Shown here one piece after another: positions 32,037-40,270 of a DNA stretch of 41,719 nt. Source of the stretch: Bacteroidota bacterium (lineage in GTDB: Bacteria; Bacteroidota; Bacteroidia; Chitinophagales; Chitinophagaceae); contig JAEZLJ010000010.1 of assembly GCA_023415275.1 (NCBI GenBank), positions 1 to 41,719 of the forward strand. Reading direction: 5' to 3'. Under the pieces are notes generated by a model. The model did not search any database. It was given only the letters and a program-made list of their open reading frames with translations, and was not told where the DNA came from. The translations under genes and the position numbers were made by a program. Every line of letters begins with the position of its first letter. Position 1 is the stretch's first letter.

Positions 32037-33461
32037 ATGGAAGGCAATTACGATTTTGGAATGATAGGTATCGGGGTCATGGGCAGTAACCTCCTGCTGA
32101 ATATGGCAGATCACGGTTACGCGGTAGTAGGCTTTGACCTGAAACAGGAAAGAGCGGACAAGCTGGTGCAGGCCGCAAAGCCTGGCACCACCGTAAAGGG
32201 TACCATTGATATAGCAGATATGGTAGGGTCGCTGAAAAAGCCACGCAAGATCATGATGCTGGTGCCTGCCGGCAAGCCGGTGGATGATGTGATAGAAAAC
32301 CTGTTACCCCATCTTGAAAAGGGCGATATCGTAATAGATGGTGGTAATTCTTATTTCAAGGACACGCTGAAAAGGATCAGCTACCTGCAGCCCAAAGAGA
32401 TCCACTTCTTTGGTATGGGAGTTTCGGGCGGTGAAGCCGGGGCCCGTTTCGGTCCCAGTATGATGCCCGGGGGCGACCAGGAAGCCTATCAATACTTGAA
32501 GCCCATACTCGAGGCTATAGCAGCCAAATCAGGTGATACACCCTGCGTTGCTTATATGGGTAATAATGCGGCCGGCCACTATGTAAAAATGGTGCACAAT
32601 GGGATCGAGTATGCCATGATGCAGATGATCAGCGAGGTGTATGACATCCTTCACCGGGCAGGGGGCATGGAAAATAAAGATCTTCACCAATTGTTCCTGC
32701 AATGGAACGAAGGAGAATTGCATTCTTTTTTGATAGAGATCACGGCTGAAGTGTTTAAGACAGGCGATGCAGAAACTTCCAATCCTAATGACTTCCTGGT
32801 AGATAAGATCCTTGACCAGGCAGGTTCTAAAGGCACCGGTAAATGGACATCTCAGGAAGCCATGGACCTCCCGGTATCTATTCCCACTATTGATATGGCT
32901 GTGGCCATGAGAGATCTTTCGGTGTATAAGGACCAGCGAAGAAAAGCCGCCGGCATATACAAACCTGAAGTGGGAAGCCTTACACTCGATGAAACCTTCC
33001 TAACGAGGTTGGAAGAAGCACTGGCCTTTTGTTTTACCATTGCCTATGCGCAAGGCCTCAGCATGCTGGCCAAGGCCTCTGACCAATGGGAGATGAATAT
33101 TCCATTGCCTTCTGTGATACAGGTGTGGAAGGCGGGATGTATCATTCGCTCTGCACTCCTGGGCAATTTTACAGATGCTTATAGTAAACAACCCAAATTG
33201 GCCAACTTATTACTGGACGAAGAGATTGCAGTGCTTTTAAAGAACAGGGAGGAAAGCATCCGCTACATCATCGGGCAGGCCGTCCAGGCCAAAATACCTG
33301 TGGCAGGCATGGGCAGTGCCCTGGCTTATTATGACGCTTATTTAAGTGAGCGTTTGCCGGTTAACCTTATTCAGGCCCAGCGTGATTTCTTTGGTGCACA
33401 TACCTACCAGCGAATTGATAAAGAAGGCGTATTCCATACAGAATGGCAACAAGAAGAATGA
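32037..33461 (+). CDS. gnd: 6-phosphogluconate dehydrogenase (decarboxylating)
   Basis: I chose ATG 32037 (MEGNYDFGMIGIGVMG), two bases after the cytochrome stop. An ATG at 32007 would also be in frame. The 474-aa enzyme shows the NADP-binding glycine loop GIGVMGSNLLLNMADHGY and the catalytic segments FGMGVSGGEAGARFGPSMMPGG and AGHYVKMVHNGIEYAMMQ. GTGKWTSQEAMDL also matches the family. It oxidises 6-phosphogluconate to ribulose 5-phosphate with CO2 and NADPH. It is cotranscribed with zwf (49-bp gap). The usual third gene, the lactonase pgl, is not found next to it. Confidence 0.95.
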   Translation: MEGNYDFGMIGIGVMGSNLLLNMADHGYAVVGFDLKQERADKLVQAAKPGTTVKGTIDIADMVGSLKKPRKIMMLVPAGKPVDDVIENLLPHLEKGDIVIDGGNSYFKDTLKRISYLQPKEIHFFGMGVSGGEAGARFGPSMMPGGDQEAYQYLKPILEAIAAKSGDTPCVAYMGNNAAGHYVKMVHNGIEYAMMQMISEVYDILHRAGGMENKDLHQLFLQWNEGELHSFLIEITAEVFKTGDAETSNPNDFLVDKILDQAGSKGTGKWTSQEAMDLPVSIPTIDMAVAMRDLSVYKDQRRKAAGIYKPEVGSLTLDETFLTRLEEALAFCFTIAYAQGLSMLAKASDQWEMNIPLPSVIQVWKAGCIIRSALLGNFTDAYSKQPKLANLLLDEEIAVLLKNREESIRYIIGQAVQAKIPVAGMGSALAYYDAYLSERLPVNLIQAQRDFFGAHTYQRIDKEGVFHTEWQQEE

Positions 33462-33510
33462 TCAAACAAATGAATGTGTAAAGGAAAGGACGATCACTAA
33501 ATCATGTATT

Positions 33511-35034
33511 ATGCAAGCACCGAAGAAAGAGCCAGCTATCTTATTCATTTTTGGCGGCAGCGGCGACCTTACCTACCGCAAGCTGATGCCTGCCCTGTAT
33601 AATTTATTCCTGGATAAATACCTCCCGGAACAATTCCGCATCATCAGCATAGGCAGATCTGATTTTAGCAATACCACTTACAGGAACTATATCAAAAAAG
33701 GGATCGCAGAGCACTCGCGCCGAAAGGACTGCCTGAAGATTGCCTGGAAAGAATTCTCAGAACTGATAGAATATTACAAGGCAGACCTGGAATCAGAAAA
33801 GACCTACAGGTCTATAGCTTCTTATGTAAAGGATTATGAAGATCAGTGGAAGGCCAAGGCTACCGAGATCTATTATATGTCTATTGCGCCGCAGTTGGCT
33901 CCTACAGTAGCTGAAAGACTACACAGTGCCAAGCTCATGACGGATCCGGCCAGGTCCAGGATGGTGTTTGAAAAGCCATTTGGTCATGATTTGCAAAGTG
34001 CTACAGAACTCAATATCAGGTTAGGGCAACTGTTCAAAGAAGAACAGATATACCGTATAGATCATTACCTGGGAAAGGAAACCGTGCAGAATATACTGGC
34101 GCTTCGTTTTGCCAATGCCCTGTTTGAACCCATCTGGAACAGCCATTATATTGATTATGTGCAAATCACGGCGGCAGAGAACATTGGGGTGGAAGACCGG
34201 GGAAGTTATTATGAACAGGCAGGTGCCCTGAGAGACATGGTGCAAAACCATATGCTGCAGCTTTTATGTATGCTGGCCATGGAAGCTCCTGTTTCTTTTG
34301 AAGCTAATGAGATACGGAATAAAAAACTGGACGTGCTCAAGGCCATACGTATATGGCATAAGGATGAAGTACACCAGAATGCTGTCCGGGGTCAATATGA
34401 ATCGGGCTGGATACAAGGCAAGGAGGTAAAAGGTTACCGGGAAGAAAAGAACGTAGCGCCGGATTCTAAAGTAGAAACCTTTGCAGCCGTAAAGTTTTAC
34501 GTGGACAACTGGAGATGGAAGGATGTGCCCTTTTATGTAAGAACAGGAAAATGCATGCATTCAAAATCCACGCTGGTGACGATACAGTTCAAACCAGCCC
34601 CTCAATATGCTTTTCCAAATGAAGCAGCAGAAACCTGGAGGCCCAACCGGCTCATGGTAAGCATATCACCGCAAATGGATATCCGCCTGCGTTTTCAGAC
34701 CAAACAGCCCGGTCCGCAAATGGCATTGCAGCCCGTAGATATGGTCTTTAATTATTCAGATGCCTATGGTGGTGAAGACAAGCAGCCAGAGGCCTATGAA
34801 ACCTTACTGGAAGACGTGATCGAAGGCAATGCCACCCTTTTCATGCGTGCAGACCAGGTGGAAGCTGCGTGGGAGATCATCCAGCCTATACTGGAAGCAT
34901 GGAAAACAAGACCACCGGTAGATTTTCCAAATTATGCACCTGGTAGCTGGGGACCAGAAGATGCGGAAGCACTAATTGCCAAGGATGGGTATCATTGGGT
35001 GACACTCCCGGACAACGATAAGAAAAAAGGATAA
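33511..35034 (+). CDS. zwf: glucose-6-phosphate 1-dehydrogenase
   Basis: I chose the ATG at 33511 (MQAPKKEPAILFIFGGSGDL), because the longer frame begins inside gnd. The 507-aa enzyme has the nucleotide-binding GGSGDLTYRKLMPALY near the start, the substrate motif RIDHYLGKETVQN with the catalytic His, and EKPFGHDL and DMVQNHMLQLL, typical of the family. It converts glucose 6-phosphate to 6-phosphogluconolactone with NADP as cofactor. It is the next gene after gnd. The DUF2911 lipoprotein follows 84 bp later, where pgl might have been expected. Confidence 0.95.
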   Translation: MQAPKKEPAILFIFGGSGDLTYRKLMPALYNLFLDKYLPEQFRIISIGRSDFSNTTYRNYIKKGIAEHSRRKDCLKIAWKEFSELIEYYKADLESEKTYRSIASYVKDYEDQWKAKATEIYYMSIAPQLAPTVAERLHSAKLMTDPARSRMVFEKPFGHDLQSATELNIRLGQLFKEEQIYRIDHYLGKETVQNILALRFANALFEPIWNSHYIDYVQITAAENIGVEDRGSYYEQAGALRDMVQNHMLQLLCMLAMEAPVSFEANEIRNKKLDVLKAIRIWHKDEVHQNAVRGQYESGWIQGKEVKGYREEKNVAPDSKVETFAAVKFYVDNWRWKDVPFYVRTGKCMHSKSTLVTIQFKPAPQYAFPNEAAETWRPNRLMVSISPQMDIRLRFQTKQPGPQMALQPVDMVFNYSDAYGGEDKQPEAYETLLEDVIEGNATLFMRADQVEAAWEIIQPILEAWKTRPPVDFPNYAPGSWGPEDAEALIAKDGYHWVTLPDNDKKKG

Positions 35035-35083
35035 TGCACATTGTATTTTAACTATTGTGCGCTTAATTTCAAATGAAGAACAA

Positions 35084-35114
35084 TTTGTGGCCTACATGAA
35101 AAGCTGTATTTTTT
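35084..35114 (+). promoter_or_regulatory. candidate promoter of the DUF2911 gene
   Basis: TTTG at 35084-35087 and TATTTTTT at 35107-35114 are 19 bp apart. This fits the Bacteroidota pattern TTTG-N19-TAnnTTTG with one mismatch (the last T for G). The start ATG at 35119 is only about 5 bp after the second element, so the transcript would be leaderless or nearly so. Confidence 0.4.
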
Positions 35115-35118
35115 CGCC

Positions 35119-35742
35119 ATGAAATTTCTCTTTGGATGTGTGTTACTGTTTGGTGTCCTTTCATGTAATGAGCATAAAACTCAGCCCCCTCCCCGACCGG
35201 CCCTTGTGCTTAAAGATTCCACCGTGGTGAAAAACGATACCGCTAATCCTTATGCGCCACTTGATGTTTCCCCTATGGATATGAGCTACTTTCCTGTCGA
35301 TTATCCTATAGAGAAGATGTCAGGCAAGGCCAGGAAGTTACCTATAGCCCGGGTGATCTACAGCCGGCCACACAGGCAGGGTCGAAGGATCTTTGGTGCC
35401 TTGCTGAAGTATGGCGAGCCCTGGCGGTTGGGTGCCAATGAAGCTACTGAAATAGAGTTCTTTCAACCTGTCACCATCCAAAATAAAAAAGTACCTAAAG
35501 GAAAGTATGTCATGTACTGCATTCCGCAGCAGGACAACTGGCAGATCATCTTCAATTCCAACCTGAATACCTGGGGGTTGAAACCCGAGCCCAAAGATGA
35601 TGTGTTCAAATTTAATATCCCTATACAGATCACCAACCAGCCCATTGAATACTTCAGCATGGTATTTCAAAAAGCAGGCAAGGGGGCAGACCTGGTGATG
35701 GCCTGGGATAGCGTGCTGGCAAGGTTACCTATTCAATATTAG
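35119..35742 (+). CDS. DUF2911 lipoprotein
   Basis: The 207-aa protein has a lipoprotein signal with lipobox LLSC-like GVLSC (Cys16), so it should be anchored to an envelope membrane. The DUF2911 region begins near residue 65 (KLPIARVIYSRPHRQGRRIFGALLKYGEPWRLGANEATEIEFF). It includes the family motif of small beta-strands with GANEAT, and ends in YFSMVFQKAGKGADLVMAWDSV. The function of the family is unknown. It is 7 bp upstream of asnB and 84 bp after zwf, but a possible leaderless promoter directly precedes it, so it may form its own transcript with asnB. Confidence 0.88.
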   Translation: MKFLFGCVLLFGVLSCNEHKTQPPPRPALVLKDSTVVKNDTANPYAPLDVSPMDMSYFPVDYPIEKMSGKARKLPIARVIYSRPHRQGRRIFGALLKYGEPWRLGANEATEIEFFQPVTIQNKKVPKGKYVMYCIPQQDNWQIIFNSNLNTWGLKPEPKDDVFKFNIPIQITNQPIEYFSMVFQKAGKGADLVMAWDSVLARLPIQY

Positions 35743-35749
35743 AAATAAC

Positions 35750-37600
35750 ATGTGTGGTATTGCAGGAATTGTTTCGCACAATAAGGATCTTGTTTACAGG
35801 GAGCTGATACATAATGCCACCAATACATTAACACACCGCGGTCCTGAAAGCGAGGGTTATTATATCAACCCGGAACAAACAGTGGCCCTAGGACATCGCA
35901 GGTTGAGCATCATTGACTTAGGACCACAAGCCGCGCAACCTATGACCTACTTAGACAGGTATCACATTGTTTTCAATGGTGAGATCTACAACTATATAGA
36001 ACTTAAAAAGCAGTTAACAGGTAAAGGATATCAGTTTAAAACCGCTTCTGATACAGAGGTCATTGTGGCTGCCTACGCTGCCTTTGGTAAAAAATGTGTA
36101 CACGAGTTTGACGGGGCCTTTGCATTTGCAATTTGGGATGAGGTCAACCATGAACTTTTTGCCGCCCGTGACAGGTTTGGAGAAAAGCCTTTCTTCTTTT
36201 ATTACGATGGCGAGCTGCTTTGCTTTGCTTCTGAAATGAAAGCACTTTGGAATATGGGGATTGAAAAAGAAGTGAACAGGTCCATGCTGTATAATTTCAT
36301 CTCCATTGATTATACCACCAATCCTGCCGATCCTGCAGAAACCTTTTTCACCAATATTTACAAGTTGCCTGCAGCCACCACACTCCATTACAGTTTGAAG
36401 GCACGGGAACTGCAAACAGAAAAATATTGGGAAGTGTATCCCAATGTGAATGAAGAAGTGCATGTAAAAGAAGCCATTGATCAATTTTCTGCCCTGCTTA
36501 CAGAATCGGTACGTAAAAGATTAAGGAGCGATGTAGCTATAGGCACCTCGCTCAGTGGGGGGCTGGACAGTTCTTCCATTGTATCTATTTGTGATGAACT
36601 GGTGACCAACCAGTACACGCATAAATGTTTTACAGCGGGTTTCCCTGCCTTTGAGAAAGACGAAAGCGCTTATGCGCAACAGGTAGCTTCGAATTTCGGG
36701 CTGGAACATTTTATTTCAACGATAGATGCCAGCGAAGTGCCTGCCATGATGGACCAAGTCATGGAACACCAGGAGGAACCCATCAGTTCGGCCAGCCCGC
36801 TTGTTCAATATAAGGTATATCAACTGGCCAGGGAGCAAGGCATCACGGTGTTGCTGGATGGCCAGGGTGCAGATGAAATATTAGGCGGCTATCACAAATA
36901 TTATAAATGGTATTGGCTGGAGCTATACCGGCAGGGTGAACTAAGAAACAGCGGGGAGTTGAAAGCTGCCAAAGCCCTGGGCATCAGGGAATCGCTGGGC
37001 ATCAAAGAAAGGATAGCAGCCCACTTCCCTGAATTTTCAATGACGATGCTGCAATCCAGGAAAGCTAAGCATGCATGGAGAAATACTGATCTCAACGAAG
37101 GTTTTGCCTTCAGCAACAAGCGAAATCTTTATTACAGCACACCCACCCATCTTGACCTGAACAGCGCTCTTTATTTCAACACTTTCGTGCAGGGATTAGA
37201 ATCTTTACTGCGCCTGGCCGACAGGAATAGTATGGCACATAGTGTGGAAGTAAGGTTGCCCTTCTTAAGCCACCACCTGGTTGAATTTCTTTTTAAGCTT
37301 CCTTCTGATTTTAAGATCAACCAGGGATGGACCAAATGGATATTGCGCAAGGCCATGGAGCCTAAACTTCCTGCTTCCATTGCCTGGAGAAAGGACAAGG
37401 TGGGCTTTGAACCTCCCCAACGGCTGTGGATGGAAAACAGCCAGGTGCAATCAGAGATCAGGAAGGCTAAAGAAGTACTGGTGCAGCAAGAGATTTTAAG
37501 ACCTGCAGTCTTACATAAAAAAATTCAGCCCCATGGGTCACATGAGGCTGAAAACAGGGAGTGGAAATACTGGAGTGCGGCCTACCTGTTCCGCAACTGA
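35750..37600 (+). CDS. asnB: asparagine synthase (glutamine-hydrolysing)
   Basis: The 616-aa enzyme has the N-terminal glutaminase domain with the nucleophile Cys2 directly after Met (MCGIAGIVSH) and glutamine-site segments HRRLSIIDL and VFNGEIYNY. The synthase domain at about 240-560 has the ATP-binding SLSGGLDSSSI and DGQGADEILGGYHKY. It converts aspartate, glutamine and ATP to asparagine and glutamate. It is 7 bp after the DUF2911 gene. The stop (base 37600) meets the stop of the opposite-strand gene at 37601 with no gap. Length is normal for bacterial AsnB. Confidence 0.95.
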   Translation: MCGIAGIVSHNKDLVYRELIHNATNTLTHRGPESEGYYINPEQTVALGHRRLSIIDLGPQAAQPMTYLDRYHIVFNGEIYNYIELKKQLTGKGYQFKTASDTEVIVAAYAAFGKKCVHEFDGAFAFAIWDEVNHELFAARDRFGEKPFFFYYDGELLCFASEMKALWNMGIEKEVNRSMLYNFISIDYTTNPADPAETFFTNIYKLPAATTLHYSLKARELQTEKYWEVYPNVNEEVHVKEAIDQFSALLTESVRKRLRSDVAIGTSLSGGLDSSSIVSICDELVTNQYTHKCFTAGFPAFEKDESAYAQQVASNFGLEHFISTIDASEVPAMMDQVMEHQEEPISSASPLVQYKVYQLAREQGITVLLDGQGADEILGGYHKYYKWYWLELYRQGELRNSGELKAAKALGIRESLGIKERIAAHFPEFSMTMLQSRKAKHAWRNTDLNEGFAFSNKRNLYYSTPTHLDLNSALYFNTFVQGLESLLRLADRNSMAHSVEVRLPFLSHHLVEFLFKLPSDFKINQGWTKWILRKAMEPKLPASIAWRKDKVGFEPPQRLWMENSQVQSEIRKAKEVLVQQEILRPAVLHKKIQPHGSHEAENREWKYWSAAYLFRN

Positions 37601-38035
37601 TCAGGCTTTCCTTAGTTTCTTTTCGGTGAACATGTTTCCATATGAATCTGATTGCACATGGATCCAGTTGGTGGCATCCTGCAATATGATATGATAGATC
37701 ACATCTGTATCTGTGGTGATCTCGGTAACTCCAAATACAGACTTCCCATCATATTTCTTTGACAACTTGGCCTGGATGAATATAGGAAGTGTGGATCCGA
37801 AATAATAGCGAATGCTTTTTACCACATTACCTTCCTGGTCATACATGATACGGAATGTTATATTGTTCTCTTTAAAATTGGCTTCATACCTGTTATCTAC
37901 ATCCTGCCAGGTAACATTTTTTACCTGCTGGAAAGTTTTACTGAAAGCATCAAGCACCTTCTGGTTGGGATCTGCAGCAAAGGAGCTGGTAATGAATAAT
38001 ACTACAGGGGCAACAAGCAATATGATCTTTTTCAT
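37601..38035 (-). CDS. secreted PepSY-like protein, 144 aa
   Basis: I chose the ATG at 38035 (MKKIILLVAPVVLFITSSFA), a clear signal peptide cleaved near residue 20; the upstream in-frame ATG adds 20 non-signal residues. The mature part has two short repeats of the kind FSKTFQQVKNVTWQDVDNRYEANFKENNITFRIMYDQEGNVVKS. This is typical of the PepSY-like (DUF2874-type) secreted proteins of Bacteroidota, which are small beta-rich domains without known enzymatic activity. A promoter with a perfect palindrome lies 30-60 bp upstream. It is convergent with asnB. Confidence 0.78.
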   Translation of the reverse strand: MKKIILLVAPVVLFITSSFAADPNQKVLDAFSKTFQQVKNVTWQDVDNRYEANFKENNITFRIMYDQEGNVVKSIRYYFGSTLPIFIQAKLSKKYDGKSVFGVTEITTDTDVIYHIILQDATNWIHVQSDSYGNMFTEKKLRKA

Positions 38036-38064
38036 GGCGAATGGTTTTGAATGATTTAATACAA

Positions 38065-38095
38065 CGAAGCTATATTGTACGAAATATTTCGTCAA
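38065..38095 (-). promoter_or_regulatory. promoter with palindromic operator for the PepSY-like gene
   Basis: Read on the minus strand, TTG (38093-38095) and TAGCTTCG (38065-38072, one mismatch from TAnnTTTG) are 20 bp apart, a good Bacteroidota promoter. The spacer holds the perfect 14-bp palindrome ACGAAATATTTCGT at 38079-38092, an ideal repressor site. The start codon would be about 25 nt after the predicted transcription start. Confidence 0.55.
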
Positions 38096-38342
38096 GCACT
38101 TCTACGCCAGTGGCAAGAATATTTTCAGCTCTGCAGAATTACCGGAATGTGAATTCTTTTTAAAGTGTGTAAAATGCCATTTGAATGGTGATTTTGGCAC
38201 TATGAAACGTGCATTTTGTATGTTACATCTGCAGGGTTAAGCTCTTGTTAAACTGGAAATGTGGTGGATGAAAGGTTATGGAACAGCTATCTCCCTGATT
38301 GGTTCTTATTCATCATCTTTGCATTTATTAAAATTCAGGAAT
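38093..38342. other. intergenic stretch before the Cys/Met enzyme
   Basis: The gap between the PepSY-like gene start (38035) and the PLP enzyme start (38343) is 307 bp. It contains the promoter and palindrome described above. The remainder has no repeat or RNA element that I can recognise; a CATCTTTG near 38316 is only a near match to a -7 element. I looked for a SAM riboswitch and could not make one out. Confidence 0.35.
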
Positions 38343-39482
38343 ATGAAGCTTGGAACTAAATTCATTCATGCGGGAGTAGAACCAGATCCTTCTACAGGTG
38401 CTATCATGACACCTATATATCAAACGTCAACTTATGTGCAGCAGGGACCAGCTGAAAATAAGGGTTATGAATATGCACGCAGCCAAAATCCTACACGAAC
38501 AGCATTGGAAGCGGCTTTTGCAGCTATTGAAAATGGTAAGCATGGCCTGGCCTTCAGTAGTGGGGTTGCCGCCACAGATGCCGTGATCAAATTGTTGCAA
38601 CCGGGCGATGAAGTGATCACTGGCAATGACCTCTATGGTGGCACTTACCGCCTGTTCACCAAGGTGTTTGAAAAATTCGGCATCAAATTTCACTATGTCA
38701 ACACACAGGATGCCGCTTCACTGCGCCAGTATGTGAATGATAAAACCAAATTGTTCTGGATAGAGACGCCTACCAATCCCCTGATGAATATTACAGACAT
38801 TGCAGCAGTGGCGGCTATAGCTAAAGAAGCCAAAGCACTGCTTTGTGTTGATAATACATTCGCCTCTCCTTATTTACAAAACCCGCTTGACCTGGGTGCT
38901 GATATTGTGATGCACTCCGCCACCAAATACCTGGGCGGCCATAGCGATGTGATACAGGGCGCCCTGATGATGAATGATACCGCGCTCAGGGACCAATTGT
39001 ATTTTATTCAAAAAAGTTGTGGTGCTGTTCCCGGCCCTCAGGATTGCTTCCTCGTGCTGCGTGGCATCAAGACCCTGCATGTGCGCATGCAGCGTCATTG
39101 TGAGAATGGAGAGAAGATCGCGCATTTCCTGCGCCAGCATCCTAAAGTGGCTAAAGTGTACTGGTGTGGCTTTGAAGACCATCATAACCATGACATTGCT
39201 AAAAAGCAAATGCGTGCCTTTGGCGGCATGATGAGTTTTGAGCTAAAAGAGGAAGGCATGGAAGCTGTGAAAAAGGTAATGACCTCCACTAAGCTATTTG
39301 CGCTGGCGGAAAGCCTGGGTGGCGTAGAATCTCTCATCAATCATCCTGCTACCATGACCCATGCGTCCATACCAAGGGAAGAACGAATCAAAAACGGCTT
39401 ATCTGACTCCCTGATTCGCCTAAGCGTAGGTATTGAGGATGTGGAGGACCTGATAGAAGATCTGAACCAGGCGATAGGTTAA
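38343..39482 (+). CDS. Cys/Met-metabolism PLP enzyme (cystathionine gamma-synthase or gamma-lyase)
   Basis: I start at the ATG at 38343 (MKLGTKFIHAGVEPDPSTGA); the upstream in-frame start adds 28 residues without family match. The 379-aa protein carries the PLP lysine in MHSATKYLGGHSD (Lys195), YEYARSQNPTR for substrate and phosphate binding, FSSGVAATDAVI, and the C-terminal ESLGGVESLINHPATMTH. These features are shared by cystathionine gamma-synthase, gamma-lyase and O-acetylhomoserine sulfhydrylase, so I cannot choose the reaction with certainty. The short size and MTHASIPREER region fit the synthase/lyase group. It ends at a terminator. Confidence 0.88.
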   Translation: MKLGTKFIHAGVEPDPSTGAIMTPIYQTSTYVQQGPAENKGYEYARSQNPTRTALEAAFAAIENGKHGLAFSSGVAATDAVIKLLQPGDEVITGNDLYGGTYRLFTKVFEKFGIKFHYVNTQDAASLRQYVNDKTKLFWIETPTNPLMNITDIAAVAAIAKEAKALLCVDNTFASPYLQNPLDLGADIVMHSATKYLGGHSDVIQGALMMNDTALRDQLYFIQKSCGAVPGPQDCFLVLRGIKTLHVRMQRHCENGEKIAHFLRQHPKVAKVYWCGFEDHHNHDIAKKQMRAFGGMMSFELKEEGMEAVKKVMTSTKLFALAESLGGVESLINHPATMTHASIPREERIKNGLSDSLIRLSVGIEDVEDLIEDLNQAIG

Positions 39483-39502
39483 ACCTTACATCATATTTTT
39501 TC

Positions 39503-39527
39503 AAAGCTCCTTAAGGGAGCTTTTTTA
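39503..39527 (+). terminator. intrinsic terminator after the PLP enzyme
   Basis: AAAGCTCC and GGAGCTTT form an 8-bp stem with a 5-nt loop, followed by a T run, 20 bp after the stop codon. Confidence 0.9.
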
Positions 39528-39694
39528 TTTACCCCAGGTACCATCTTTACATAAGCGTCATGGTAGCAGCCAGGTTATGGATCAATTCTTCAAGCATGTA
39601 CTATCCCGGTCCGTCAGGTGTTTTCAGTCATTCGTCAGTATTTAGTTTACCAGCAGGATACCAATATTCATTTTTGAACTTCAATAATGATGTT

Positions 39695-39832
39695 ATGAAG
39701 TCTCCTATTTTGATAGTAACCCTAATTCTTGCCACAGTGCTTATCACCTCCTGTGGTGTAAAAAGGGAAAAAGAAACCCTGGTGATCCAGGATCCCATCC
39801 TGGTAGGCAATCCATTAATTATAAATGGGTAG
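39695..39832 (+). CDS. small lipoprotein, 45 aa
   Basis: I start at the ATG at 39695 (MKSPILIVTLILATVLITSC). The lipobox LITSC places the lipidated Cys at residue 20. The mature peptide is only about 25 residues (CGVKREKETLVIQDPILVGN...). It is followed after 3 bp by the membrane protein gene and then the kinase. A tiny lipoprotein at the head of a kinase operon could be a signal-sensing or accessory component; that is inference. I know no family. Confidence 0.6.
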   Translation: MKSPILIVTLILATVLITSCGVKREKETLVIQDPILVGNPLIING

Positions 39833-39835
39833 ATC

Positions 39836-40270
39836 ATGATCACGATTACACTAGGAGCACAGTTGCTTTTACTGGTTTATCACCAGTCAACCACGGTATT
39901 CGACCTGTATCCATTTAATAATGTGCGGAATTATACGCTTACTGAAAGACTTACCGAATGTTTGATCAATGGACTTACGATGATAGCTCCCTTTATTGGC
40001 TTTTGGCTGCATATAGAATGGATGCGTACAGCTGCTTTGATCATCTATCCTGCCCTGTTACTGGCTGAGTATTTTAACTGGTGGAAACCTTATTTTTTTG
40101 GCGCCTCCGAGCCCTGGCAAAAAGTTTATGATCGCCTGTTCCGCAGCACCATCATTGTGCTGCCACCGGTGAAAAAGAACCCGGTGCCAAACCTGGAACA
40201 CCTGATCTTGCATAGCCTGACTTTAATAACCTGTTTTGTTACCTACATTTCTTATTTTACGCAGCCTTGA
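39836..40270 (+). CDS. hypothetical membrane protein, 144 aa, in kinase operon
   Basis: Four hydrophobic segments can be seen: about 2-15, 45-62 (LINGLTMIAPFIGFWL), 66-82 (AALIIYPALLLAEYF) and 125-140 (LTLITCFVTYISYF). A short motif NWWKPYFFGASEPWQKVYDRLF precedes a basic loop. It begins 3 bp after the lipoprotein gene and overlaps the kinase start by 4 bp, so the three are translationally coupled. No family is known to me. It may help the kinase sense an envelope signal. Confidence 0.72.
   Translation: MITITLGAQLLLLVYHQSTTVFDLYPFNNVRNYTLTERLTECLINGLTMIAPFIGFWLHIEWMRTAALIIYPALLLAEYFNWWKPYFFGASEPWQKVYDRLFRSTIIVLPPVKKNPVPNLEHLILHSLTLITCFVTYISYFTQP

Noticed and set aside
38036..38342. Possible SAM riboswitch before the Cys/Met enzyme
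   Set aside because: I could not find the core helices or conserved bases of any SAM riboswitch class.
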